Shown here piece after piece: positions 1-9,765 of a stretch of 64,000 nt of DNA; within the stretch, counting starts at the first letter, position 1, and each line of letters opens with the position of its first letter. This DNA comes from Allacma fusca (Eukaryota; Arthropoda; Collembola; Symphypleona; Sminthuridae). The notes beneath the pieces were generated by a model, which was given only the letters and a program-made list of their open reading frames with translations, made no database searches and was not told where the DNA came from. The DNA is taken from positions 5,733,060-5,797,059 of the forward strand of contig OX359247.1 of NCBI GenBank assembly GCA_947179485.1, in the 5' to 3' direction. Made by a program: the position numbers and the translations under genes.

Positions 1-215
1 TTAGTTGTTAATCTTCATTTCCTTTTCCTTCTGGTTTCAATTATAAATAAAAGCAATTAGTCTTCGGATTAATGTAAAATCACACCCAATCGTTTATTCA
101 TAATCATTCCTTCCATCAGCACGATTTCCAATTATTTACAATTTCTTGACAATTACATAAGTAAATAATCCAGGAGTTAGGATTTCATGGTATGACCATA
201 ACCTACTCTTACAAT
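1..215 (+). mobile_element. Possible decayed LTR fragment related to the Gypsy LTR
   Basis: This stretch shares an ordered set of short matches with the 3' part of the LTRs at 7181 and 15703. Both have an AATAAA polyadenylation-like signal, then a CTTCGG motif about 15 bases later, then AGCACGATT about 80 bases further on, then a short tail. The spacing is similar but the bases between are diverged. It could be the end of an old related LTR whose start lies left of the window. Similarity by eye is weak and chance is possible. Confidence 0.3.
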
Positions 216-295
216 ATGAAGAGGGGACTGAGTACATCATGTTAAATCATGCACGGACAATATGGCTGACTGACTAAATGCATGACGTCACTTGT

Positions 296-480
296 GGCAT
301 ATCCCTTACCGCCGTCAAAGTAGGAAGAATTTTGAGTTTTTTTAAAATTTCATAATTTTTTTCAAAAAATTATTATATAAGTTTCATTGAAATCGGTGTA
401 GCGGTTTTTGAGATATCGTGCGGAAGGACACACCCACGGACGTACAGAAGGTTTTTTTTACTTAGGGGCTGGCGCCACCC
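296..480. repeat. Probable transposon-derived repeat tail
   Basis: The segment has a poly-T/A-rich tract followed by a stretch reading approximately GAAATCGGTGTAGCGG then TTTTTGAGATATCG and a run of GGA/CACACC-like triplets. Stretches of this style are common near the ends of dispersed invertebrate retroelements. I cannot name the family and see no coding capacity. Confidence 0.25.
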
Positions 481-744
481 TAAAAACTAGAAATATATTT
501 TGAGGGTAGGCATTACTTTATTAATTCAGGCCTGTTAACTGTCAATTACTGAGTACAAATAATTATTTATACGCCCGTTTAATTCTCTTCTGCCTGGAAG
601 TGACTCGTAAATTTGGTAAATATCAGTTATTTTATTATCATTGTCAATTGCAAGCTATAATTCACGGACCTGGAAATTGGAATTGTGAAAGAAAATGTAG
701 TTATATTTACACAGCGCGCTTTATCCACTAGTTTTCAGCGCGCG

Positions 745-912
745 GTTTTTAATTGCTGATGAATAGAATTTGAATAGGAATAGAATAGGAATTATCAAAT
801 TTTGTTGGAATAGGAATAGACTTGAATAGCCTCGCCAAACCTTTAGCAGAATATAATAGGACTTGAATATACAAGGCTTAGTTGTAAACAGAATAGAATA
901 GAATAGAATTAA
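745..912. repeat. GAATA-rich simple repeat
   Basis: Degenerate repeats of AATAGGAATAGAAT-type units run through this interval and end in a clean GAATA run near 890-910. It is low-complexity sequence, and the small open frames across it are a consequence of the repeat. Confidence 0.6.
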
Positions 913-2207
913 AACTTGGCGGGCAGCAGTGGATGGGCGTTTTTCACCCCCTCTGCCTCTTTGTGCGAGGGATGGAATATAGCATGCTCTCACTCTCCCT
1001 CGTCATCACTCGAGCGACACGTTATGGGTTGTCCTCGTCCTCACCCTCGTGAGGGGCTACTTTTAAAATTCGCCCCTCTCCCTCGCACTCATGAGGGCCC
1101 TCGTTATTTTATATTACACGTAAATAACCCCCTACAATTTCCTACAATACCTGTGCCTTCAAATAACACTTGGTTAAAATTTGACAACTTCAATATGTGT
1201 CGACATTCCCCCCAGTTCTGAACGTACGGAACTTTTGGATAGCTTAGAAAGTTTATAAAATTTCCTACAACATAGCGTTCAAAACAATTTTTTTTAAATT
1301 GTTGTTGGAATAAACTACTGTATTCAGAATAGTGCCCGTTATTGGTGCAGGTTTTACATAGGTATGTGGGTACAGGTACATATTATATTTCGTGGTTGAC
1401 ATAATTGTAAAAAGTATAAAAAATTTACAAAATTGTCTCGATTTTGTCCCGAAAATAACGTAAAAAACAAGTTTAAAATTCCAATTCATCGGTAAAAATT
1501 GCCTATCTTCCTTATATTTTAATTGTCGGCAAAATGGAAAACATTCAGTAGTCAAACTACAATACGTTGTTATAAAAGACATTTTTGTTGGTCTTTGACA
1601 ATAATTCTTCATTATAATCGATTCAGTAGCTCAGAAAATGACTAATATTGATCAAAGCTGTTTTCTACGTCTCCGGTTAATAAAGATTAGTCACAAATAG
1701 GTTACATAACCTCAGACCAGTAATATTCAATAGTGGGGTCTGAAAGCAAATATAAAGCCCAGGTGCCATGTTTACAAATGACCATGTCTCACCGACATCC
1801 TAAAATCAAATTTTTTCTGGAGTTTAATATGAGAAATGTTAACCTAAACAAGAGGACCTTTTACTTTTAAAAATTAAAACTGGGATTTTTGCGCAGGTCC
1901 ATAAACCATGTACCTAAGACGTTATGAAGTTGGTCTTGCTACACAACAATATATGCATGATTTTCGCATAACGATTAAGGTAAGAGAAGGTCATGAGGGC
2001 TTACATGTGTACTCTGCCTCCCCCTCTTTCGTTCACACACTATTCATAGGTCCTCTCACTCATGTTCATGAGGGCGACTAAAATCAACGTGTACTCGCCA
2101 TCCCCCTCGCAGTTTGTGAGGGCGAGGACGAGGGAGAGGGCGAGGCATCCCTCAATCCCTCGCGAGGGTGCCCATGTATGGGTCGAGATCAATAAGAAGA
2201 AGGATTC
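913..2207. other. Gene-free stretch with CCCTCG/CGAGGG-rich blocks
   Basis: I see no supported gene here. Two GC-richer blocks (about 940-1110 and 1990-2170) are rich in CCCTCG and its complement, and partly face each other as inverted repeats, which suggests an old transposon or foldback remnant. A single diverged unit of the 39-bp repeat family (see 6140) seems to lie at about 1637-1675 (GACTAATATTGATCA). Confidence 0.35.
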
Positions 2208-2210
2208 TTT

Positions 2211-2573
2211 GGGAGCATACACAAATTACGTCACCCAAAAAGGACGATATTTCAGACCCTCCCACCCCATCATCACCATGTGTCATTTATTGCTGAATCC
2301 ACCTACCCTGTACAGAGATGATGTCACTAGACAGACAAACTTGCTTTGTAATAGAATCGTTTGGTTCTGCGCTTTGAATTCAGGAATGAATTTATCCTTT
2401 TATGTTCGCGTCATCATAATACAAGCGAAAAATGTAAGGGACCTTCAAAAACGGCGGAAAATTTTGGTGGCGTCATCTTTGCTGATGTGAACCCCACTAC
2501 AATGTCATCAATGGTCACCAATTACTGCAACTACCTACGCACCCTGTGGGTGACGTAATTTGTGTACGCTCCC
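2211..2573. mobile_element. 363-bp MITE with 26-bp terminal inverted repeats
   Basis: The ends at 2211-2236 (starting GGGAGCATACAC) and 2548-2573 (ending GTGTACGCTCCC) are inverted copies matching at 25 of 26 positions. A TTT triplet lies just outside each end and may be a 3-bp target duplication. The interior has no transposase, so this is a non-autonomous DNA element. The open frames across it are not genes. Confidence 0.75.
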
Positions 2574-2641
2574 TTTGCATTGAAAATAAAATACCCTAAG
2601 CCAAGTAAAGCCACGCCATCTCTAGGAGTACCGTAGGAGAG

Positions 2642-2674
2642 TTAATACAGGTAGAGCCTGTCTACCTGTATTAA
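2642..2674. repeat. Short perfect hairpin
   Basis: A 14-bp perfect stem (TTAATACAGGTAGA and its complement) is separated by a 5-base loop. It lies between the MITE and the truncated receptor gene. It may be a transposon remnant or a structured RNA site; the sequence does not decide. Confidence 0.6.
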
Positions 2675-2776
2675 GGCATTGGATGAGGTTTGTGGTACTC
2701 CAGGGATGACATTGAATTGTGTAGTTATTACATACTCAATTATTGTTTAAATTTGCAAACACAGCAAGCTACCTAC

Positions 2777-4506
2777 CAGAAACCATGCAAGGAAAAGATA
2801 TTCCCCGTCTCCCTGTTCCCATTTTCTGTGTTCCCAAAAAGTGATCTGTGGCCTGGAGTACATAAAACAAAAGCATAGTTCCGGAATGACTCATTGTTAT
2901 CCAGCCTTGGATTTTCTGTTCCTTCCAAAGAAGCACGTAGACACCCAATGTAAGCAGAAGGAATATTGTAGTTACAATAAATGCCACCCCATAAATTATT
3001 GGAAAACTAATATGAGTGCTTGTACTGGAATCACCGGCCTACATTCCCAACAAATAAACGCAGCATATAAGAATTGTTTCTATAAATTAATACCAATACC
3101 AATACAAAGCCACCATCGAAAAGCATCTGAAAATGTATTGATGAGAATCCTCATTACCCGTCGCGTAGCATTAGTGCAGATGAACGCAATGTAGTGCTGC
3201 TCTGCTCCCATGAACTTTTCATCCGGAAGATTCAAGGAGGATCCTTTTACTTGAAATCCGTCTAAGCAGTAATCATCCTGAGCTACCTCTATCCAATTCC
3301 TATTTACCAGCAGGCGTAGCGTACCGTCTTCTTGGATTCGAAAGCTGCGGGTAATTACAATTAATTGTTTTCAAAAATCTGTTCTTGCAGAAAGCTTAGA
3401 CACAAAACTGTGGAGAAAATTCAATAATTTTCGTTGAAGAATTCATCCGGTATTAGTTTTTTATATTAAGTAATAAAAAATACACTGTAAGTTATAATGC
3501 AGCTTGCATTTAACTTTGTATGTTGAAACCAAAATAAATGGCTAATTACCATCTCCGGTGAACGTCACTGTAGGCTTCGTTAAGTTGGTTGGCTTCATGA
3601 ATGATCTTAGCTATGTTCGGACGGCAACGCGGTATCATGGAACTCCTGATGTAATACACAGGGTTTTTTGATGACCTCTTCGAAATTGTGGTGTACAAAA
3701 TAGGGTTGAAAGGGCTGGAATTTTCAAATGGTTTCAGGCATGGGTTTGGGGTTCCGGAATTGACAGTGTATAACCTGTTCATGGAGCAACATTTCGGAAC
3801 ACACGGATGACTAACTCCGCATTCGGGAGCAGCACCACATATTTGGACCGTAACATTTGACTGTGTCCAGCTGTTCAAATAGAAAAATATTAATACGTAC
3901 AATTTAGAAGTGTCAGGACAAAGGTTTCGTGTCCATTTTGTCTTGGTTAAAGGGTTAGCGTAAGTTTTAATTCACTTCGCAATGCAGTATTTATCTGGAG
4001 GGTAATAGATGCTTTCGTTACGAAAATAGCCAGTAATAGAAAGTTCCTGGTGAAACGTCACATTACTCGATTTATTGAACCGTCTGTTCAAATCAAGTGT
4101 GTACAGGGACGTGGTATCTTCAAGAGGACATGAAATTGATCCATTCTTTAATCTGTTTGTAAGGATGTAAATAATTATTAAACCTTTTAATTTCTTTAGA
4201 ACTTGCTATTTATAATATTGTTGTCCAGTAATTTACAGAATGCAGAATAATTCATTTATGCCTTTAGGTTAATATCTATTTGTTCCCTATGAGAAGCTCA
4301 TACCTGAACGAAATATTTCGTCGTTCCTGTGTTATCCCGTAAGTGTTGGTGTCAATTCCCTGAGGAACTTCCCCTTCGCCGCACCATTGTAATTTAATAC
4401 CTTCTGGTTCGTGTGTCTCATTTGTTGCCGAGCCAATGCCCATGATCTGGCTGTTTGTCAGCTGGATTATACTGAATAAGCTCACCAGTGCAATAAAATC
4501 TACCAT
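2777..4506 (-). pseudogene. Truncated Methuselah-like GPCR gene (first five coding exons)
   Basis: Class B-like GPCR of the Methuselah type, of which only the N-terminal ectodomain and first membrane segment remain. Exons (minus strand): 4506-4304, 4152-3976, 3870-3550, 3344-3158 and 3038-2777, all with matching phases and intact GT/AG sites. It starts with a signal peptide (MVDFIALVSLFSIIQ), then the cysteine-rich ectodomain with CVPKCCSMNRLYTV, then TM1 followed by LLWKEQKIQGW and TMSHSGTM. It is a near copy of the gene at 18755-22215, introns included. Five further exons (TM2-TM7) present in that copy are not found between 2777 and the window start, so it is truncated or its remainder lies further left. 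No stop interrupts the five exons. It could be expressed as a soluble or one-TM product, but a truncated duplicate is simpler. Confidence 0.75.
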
Positions 4507-4812
4507 TCTGAAAAGAAATGATTCCGGAGTAAAGTTTCTTAGACTTAGCTTCGTATGAGCTTTTTTTTCAGTCAATACCCTCGTAAAAACAATTTCCCTG
4601 CAGTACAGAAACATATTTACAAAAGCAGGATTTTATACTATCGGCAATTGTAGTGGGAAGAGACAGAGGCTAAAATCTACAATTTCGGAAGTGAAATGAT
4701 TTCAGAGCAATATTTCCTATACTTAACTTCTTATGAGCCTAATTTTGATTAAAAAAAACTCGTAAATTCAATTCCCTGTAGTCGAAACACATTTTCTAAA
4801 GCCTGATTTCGT
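4507..4812 (-). promoter_or_regulatory. Duplicated upstream/5'-leader module of the receptor genes
   Basis: About 120 bases upstream of the truncated gene (4507-4632) match the region upstream of the intact gene (22216-22340), and a second, more diverged copy lies in tandem at about 4684-4812. The shared landmarks, read on the plus strand, are a CTGAAG-like start, TTAGACTTAGCTTC, a TCAATTCCCTG-like block, and AAAGCCTGATTT. In the second copy the position of the start codon is changed. CTTCAG sits just before the ATG on the coding strand and could be an acceptor of a leader intron. Confidence 0.5.
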
Positions 4813-6139
4813 ACTAATGAGACGTATGGAAGAAGGCAAAAAGACTAGTGCGTAAAAGTCATAGTTATCAGCGTACAAGTGAGGAGGTACCACAAAGCGT
4901 ATTTACGTAAGAGTTTCTTTTAGTAATTCAAGGGGAAATTGACTCACATATTAGCGAATAACTGATGAGTTCCTCCTAAAAAAATGAGTGTGGAATATAA
5001 GTTTAGACTAATGCGTGACTTCCAGTAATATTATCAAATTAGTCATGAAAACCACAGATTTGGGAGTTTACCAACTATCAGCCTAGGTTTCAAAAGTAGC
5101 TTAATCTTGTAAACGAGGTGATGTGTGCCCATGGTTAGTTTCAACTGTATGGTTAATTATATCCTTAATAATTCCAACTTTGTTAAACCGTTGAGGAAAA
5201 AGTGAAAAACTTGGGGGATAGATAGCAATTATTTTTTGTATTGGCTATTGCCTATGTAGGTACAGCTATAGAATAGAATTTATTATTGTTGTAAACATAC
5301 TTACAGTTACATTCAATAATCTACATGAGTAGGTTAATAAACCTTACAAGAATATGTATGTATATCGGTCTTGCTGTGCCATACCGTTAATACGAGTCAA
5401 AGACTGGCAAAATAACACTCGACTAGTGTAGATTACATATAATAACCGACAGAATTCGGGAGACGTCATTGTCTTTCTGTTAGTGATTACACATAGTATT
5501 CCTCATTTTGGAATATTATTTTTGTCAGTAATTCAGTCAAACTACATGTGTAATATGTACATATATATTATGTACAAGTATATATCGTCGGTAAAGAGGC
5601 AAAATGGTCTACATGCAGTTTTACTAAATGCAAATCAAGTTTTAAAAGCAAAATGGTCTACATACAATTTCGCCTAAAAGCAGAATGATCTCCATGCAGA
5701 AACGAATGAGAGCTTAAATAGAATATATATCTTGACTGCACCTTAAACGATGAGAGAATATTAATTTGCACTGACAATAAAAGCTACCGAATATTTAGGT
5801 GTAAAAACACATGAATAAATTAACTGAACATTTTGCATTATCTGAAGAAAATTATTTATCAATGATTTGTGAGCTGTATTATTTCAATTTATAAGTACTC
5901 AATCATTACTTCTTCTTACAAGTAACCCTCGTCACATGCCCACTCGGGATCGGTATGGAATTTTGTGTGAGCATAGGTATGTAGCCCAATGTCCCACCGA
6001 GAATATAAGTTTGGATCATCTCGCTCTGGTTTGCCCAAGAAATCGCGTAGAAGTTTTAAATTCTAACTCGTCGACAAAGACAAAGGGTCCAACGTAAAGT
6101 TCCAAATATTAAATCTTAGAAGAAATTTTTGGAAGTACT
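4813..6139. other. No gene seen
   Basis: AT-rich sequence with no convincing exon. A short imperfect repetition of a CAAAATGGTCTACAT block occurs near 5600-5700. Confidence 0.5.
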
Positions 6140-6675
6140 AATGGTTCCTTGCCCTCAGGTTGACCAATATAGATCAGTGGTTTCTTGAACTCAGATTGAT
6201 CAGCATTTGTCACAGCTACCTTCTTAACCTTAGCTTGACCGATATTGTTTACAATTGGTTTCTTGACCTTAGATTGACCAATATTGATCACAGTTGGTTT
6301 CTTGACCTTAGATTGACTAATATTGATCACAGTTGGTTTCTTGACCTTAGATTGACCAATATTGATCAGTTAGCTTCTTGACCTTAGATTGACCAATATT
6401 GATCACAGTTGGTTTCTTGACCTTAGATTGACCAATATTGATCACAATTGGTTTCTTGGCCTTAGATTGACCAATATTGATCACAATTGGTTTCTTGACC
6501 TTAGATTGACCAATATTGATCACAATTGGTTTCTTGACCTTAGATTGACCAATATTGATCACAATTGGTTTCTTGACCTTAGATTGACCAATATTGATCA
6601 CAATTGGTTTCTTGACCTTAGATTGACCAATATTGATCACAATTGGTTTCTTGACCTCATATTGACCAATATCTT
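6140..6675. repeat. 39-bp tandem array, about 14 copies (array 1)
   Basis: Units of 39 bases contain TTGACCTTAGATTGACCAAT followed by ATTGATCACAATTGG and TTTC. Because 39 is a multiple of three and the unit lacks stops in some frames, both strands look open (13-residue periodic peptides). These are not genes. One unit near 6362 has lost 2 bases. Outer units are more diverged than those at about 6400-6650, as expected for local homogenisation. Confidence 0.9.
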
Positions 6676-7180
6676 ATAGGATTTAACGAGCACTGCACAG
6701 CCACCAATTACTGCCTCAGCAGAGGTGTGGAATATTTTGAAATATCGTATTTGAAATAGTATTTGAAATAGATTTAGTATTTAGTATTTGGTATTTTTCT
6801 AGCTGTAAATTGTTTAAGGTATTTTATATTTCATATTTTGTCATCACCAACATGTCTACTGTATTTTGTATTTCATATTTTGAAGATTACGAACGTGGTA
6901 GTGTTTTGTATTTATTTATCTTGTAAAATTTACACACCCCGTATATCAAATACAAAATATAGTTTTAAAATATATGACCCGCAATTGTTAAGGTCGTCTC
7001 TAAAACATGTTCAAATCAATATTTTAAAGGTAAACGCACTGATTTAAAACATTTTGAAACTAGTTTTTGAAACTTGTTTGGCGGGTTTGAAGAACTAACT
7101 TACTGGATAAATACATACATAAAATTCAATGTATCTGAGAACTATAAAGTTAGCTAAATTAGTGACGCGAATATAAATAC

Positions 7181-7714
7181 TGTAAGGTATACATACATAG
7201 TTGTAAGAAGTGTAGTTGTAAGAAGTGATTTTAGTCATGTAATAAAATTGTTATTAGTGTTAAAGGTCAGCTCTAGCTGCGTCTAGAGCAGAGTAAAGAA
7301 TCCCTGACGAGGGACTTCTCACGCTCCACTTTTGGACGCGTCTTATCTTATGAAATGATGTAATGATGTATGAATCACACACGACAGTGTTAAAGTGTGT
7401 GCAAATCTTATTTGCGAACTTCAGTCTTAGACTGAGAGTTATTCCTTTCTGTTTGATTTTTAGAATCCTCTGAGATTCCCCTATTGTTTTATTTTAAGTT
7501 TCTGAAGTTATTGTTGAAGTAATTATCATTTCGTTTTCAGTTTCATTTTGAATAAACAATCAGCCTTCGGGTTGTTTCATTCAATAATTGTCTGGATTAC
7601 ATTTGAGACTTTTATTAATTGTTTTCATCCATTTAATTACATTTTTAGCACGATTCATAATTAGTCAAGCTTGGAAAGTTACTCAAATGGAGTGACCTCA
7701 TCATGACCTTAATA
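7181..7714 (+). repeat. 5' LTR of Gypsy element
   Basis: It begins TGTAAGG and ends TTAATA, directly before the primer-binding site. An AATAAA signal lies near 7550, preceding CAGCCTTCGGG. It matches the 3' LTR at a constant offset of 8522 with two differences (7600 C/T, 7632 T/A). The exact last base is uncertain by one because of the target repeat. TG...TA ends are slightly non-canonical. Confidence 0.93.
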
Positions 7715-7732
7715 TGGTGGCCCATGTCAAAG
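7715..7732 (+). other. Candidate primer-binding site
   Basis: TGGTGGCCCATG directly follows the 5' LTR. It starts with the TGG that pairs with a tRNA 3' CCA end. I could not assign the tRNA with confidence. Confidence 0.6.
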
Positions 7733-8262
7733 ACTTTTCACCAGTTTGCCCGTGAATAAGTCACCCGAATAGCTCTCAGATTAGGCTCCCCGGGTTAAAA
7801 GCGCAATAATTAAGCAATAAGTTTGAGATTTTGGCATTCATTTGGGATTGAATTTTAACATGAGGTTTGTCTAACGGTTGATTTTATTCCCGTCTCGAGA
7901 AACTTTTTTTAAGGACTTGTAGATTGCAACTACTGAAGTCAGGTGACCCAAGTGGCGAAAACTGCTGCTTTGGACCACCCCCGATTCTACTCTCCTGGCC
8001 CACGGAGGTTCCGAGGATTGAGTCATTGTTCGCAGAGGATTTGCCTGCCCGTACAAGATTTTGCAGAGGATTTGCCTGCCTTACTGGATTTTTGCAGAGG
8101 ACCTTTTCCTGCTTTCGAGTTTTCTACAGATGATTTTCCTGTGTGTGTTGTTTTGACAGAGTGATTTTCCTGTCCAAGTGTTTAAGTGATTTATTATTTT
8201 GGTCATATCAAGACTTTCTGATGTTTTACTGGAAAAAGGTACGTAAATAATTATGGTTTTTT
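7733..8262 (+). other. Gypsy untranslated leader with repeats and a splice-donor-like site
   Basis: The leader between the 5' LTR and gag contains imperfect tandem repeats of about 30 bases at about 8030-8180, built on GCAGAGGATTTGCCTG and later GATTTTCCTGT blocks. A short open frame (7943-8164) runs across them. An AAAAAG|GTACGTAA sequence at 8238/8239 is a strong splice-donor match. It could pair with a TTACTTTAG acceptor at 13444 just before the third ORF region to make a subgenomic RNA; this is inference. Confidence 0.55.
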
Positions 8263-9765
8263 ATGTCTGGCTCAAAACAGCCTCCAAAGAAACCCCTTGC
8301 ATCTCAGTCATCAATTTCACCTCCGCCTCAAGGGCGTTCAACTCGTTCAAATTCTAACCCTGACATTTTAGATAAAGATCAATTAGCTAAGGTTTTAAAG
8401 GCTGCTCGTAAGCGCCAACCTGTAACTACAGTTTCAAGTAGCACAGCTCAGACTCCTCCAACTACTACAACTGTTCCATTAATTCCACCCCTTAAAGCCA
8501 AAACTACTAAACCTACCACTAGTGCTAGTTTTACTCAAAGTGCTTCGCAGAAAAATGCAAAACGTGCTTCTCGTAAATTTAAGATCCCACCTCCGGTAAT
8601 AAATTTATGTGATTTATTTCAAGAACCTAGTGGTTATTTTTCAACAGTTTATTATCATACGAATAAGATGGCGACGACAGTTCCGCCTACGATTGTGATT
8701 CAAACCCCTCCAGCGAATTCTTTTCTTAATTTTAAGAAGACAAATCAGTTTGATCCAGCCAATCATGATGTTTTTGATTTTATTATGGATTTGGAGAGGA
8801 CCATCGGTTTACTTAAATGGGATTGGGCGGAATTACAAAATAATCTTCCCAATTTATTATTGCCTGACCCATATCTTTGGTTACAAGGTGAAATTCGACG
8901 CACAGGTTCCACTGTCGTTGATATTCCCACTATGTATACAGCTCTTCGTGAGAGATACGGTAAAAGCCGTCAGGTTTATTTGCACCAACTTAAGTCCAAA
9001 ATACAAGTTGAAAAAGAGTCATGTGCAAAATTTTTGTATGCTATGGATACACTTTGCTCCCGCTATGATGCGAACATGCCCGTCGCTGATAGAGTGGCTT
9101 GGGGCATTTCGGGACTACTCCCAAAATACGCCCAAGCTACTAGCGGCTTGAGTTTTACTAGTATCGCAGCCCTTGTTAGATTTTGCGAACATCGTGAATT
9201 TCAACAAGAAGCTACTCCCATTCCCGATACTACTGCTAAATTATTAGCTTTAGAAGAACAAATCAAAAAGTTAACTACATCTGATGCCCCACATGCTCAA
9301 GTTAACGCATTAAATGGTAACCCACCTGCTCAACGTAATAATAATCGTCGCGGACGAGGCGGTGGCAGAAATAATAATAATGGTGCTCCTCGTAATAATA
9401 ATAATCAAAATAATGGTAATAATAATAATCCCAACCCTGCTCGTGGGCTCCAATGCTATAATTGCAACAAATTTGGTCATTTTGCTCGCGACTGCCGGTC
9501 GGGAAATGGACAGAGGGGACCCAACAATCAGCACCAGGGTCCCCAAAACAATCAAAATCGACAACAATTCCAGAACCGCAACAATGGCCAACGGAATTAC
9601 CAAAACAACAATTTCCGCCGCAACAACAATTACAATCCCAACAATCGCCAAAATGTTCAAAGAGTGGAACTTGCTTTTGCGCCTCCTCAACAGGCTGCAG
9701 TTCCCCAGCAAGTTCAAGCAAATCCCACTCTACAGTCATATCCACAAATTACTTACCCTCTGTAA
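8263..9765 (+). CDS. gag: Gypsy Gag polyprotein
   Basis: A 500-residue structural protein that would package element RNA into virus-like particles in the cytoplasm. The start is the ATG at 8263 (MSGSKQPPKK); an ATG at 8253 is in another frame. The N-terminus is Ser/Thr/Pro-rich. The middle (about 165-305) has the helical retrotransposon Gag look with FDPANHDVFDFIMDLER and LRERYGKSRQVYLHQL. An Asn/Arg/Gly-rich tract precedes a CCHC zinc knuckle, CYNCNKFGHFARDC, at 398-411. The C-terminus is Gln/Asn-rich. Pol lies in the -1 frame and overlaps the last 300 bases, so Pol is probably made by frameshifting. I found no classic slippery heptamer in the overlap. Antisense and other-frame ORFs in the AAT-rich part are shadows. 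Confidence 0.93.
   Translation: MSGSKQPPKKPLASQSSISPPPQGRSTRSNSNPDILDKDQLAKVLKAARKRQPVTTVSSSTAQTPPTTTTVPLIPPLKAKTTKPTTSASFTQSASQKNAKRASRKFKIPPPVINLCDLFQEPSGYFSTVYYHTNKMATTVPPTIVIQTPPANSFLNFKKTNQFDPANHDVFDFIMDLERTIGLLKWDWAELQNNLPNLLLPDPYLWLQGEIRRTGSTVVDIPTMYTALRERYGKSRQVYLHQLKSKIQVEKESCAKFLYAMDTLCSRYDANMPVADRVAWGISGLLPKYAQATSGLSFTSIAALVRFCEHREFQQEATPIPDTTAKLLALEEQIKKLTTSDAPHAQVNALNGNPPAQRNNNRRGRGGGRNNNNGAPRNNNNQNNGNNNNPNPARGLQCYNCNKFGHFARDCRSGNGQRGPNNQHQGPQNNQNRQQFQNRNNGQRNYQNNNFRRNNNYNPNNRQNVQRVELAFAPPQQAAVPQQVQANPTLQSYPQITYPL

Noticed and set aside
2062-2490. 142-codon plus-strand ORF
   Set aside because: It spans a GC-rich repeat block and half of the MITE; composition is not protein-like.
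6109-6679. ORFs with 13-residue repeats on both strands
   Set aside because: Same reason: 39-bp tandem repeat open on both strands.
9462-9765. Classic slippery heptamer for gag-pol frameshifting
   Set aside because: I checked the gag codons across the overlap for X XXY YYZ patterns in frame and found no clean match, so the frameshift site stays unassigned.
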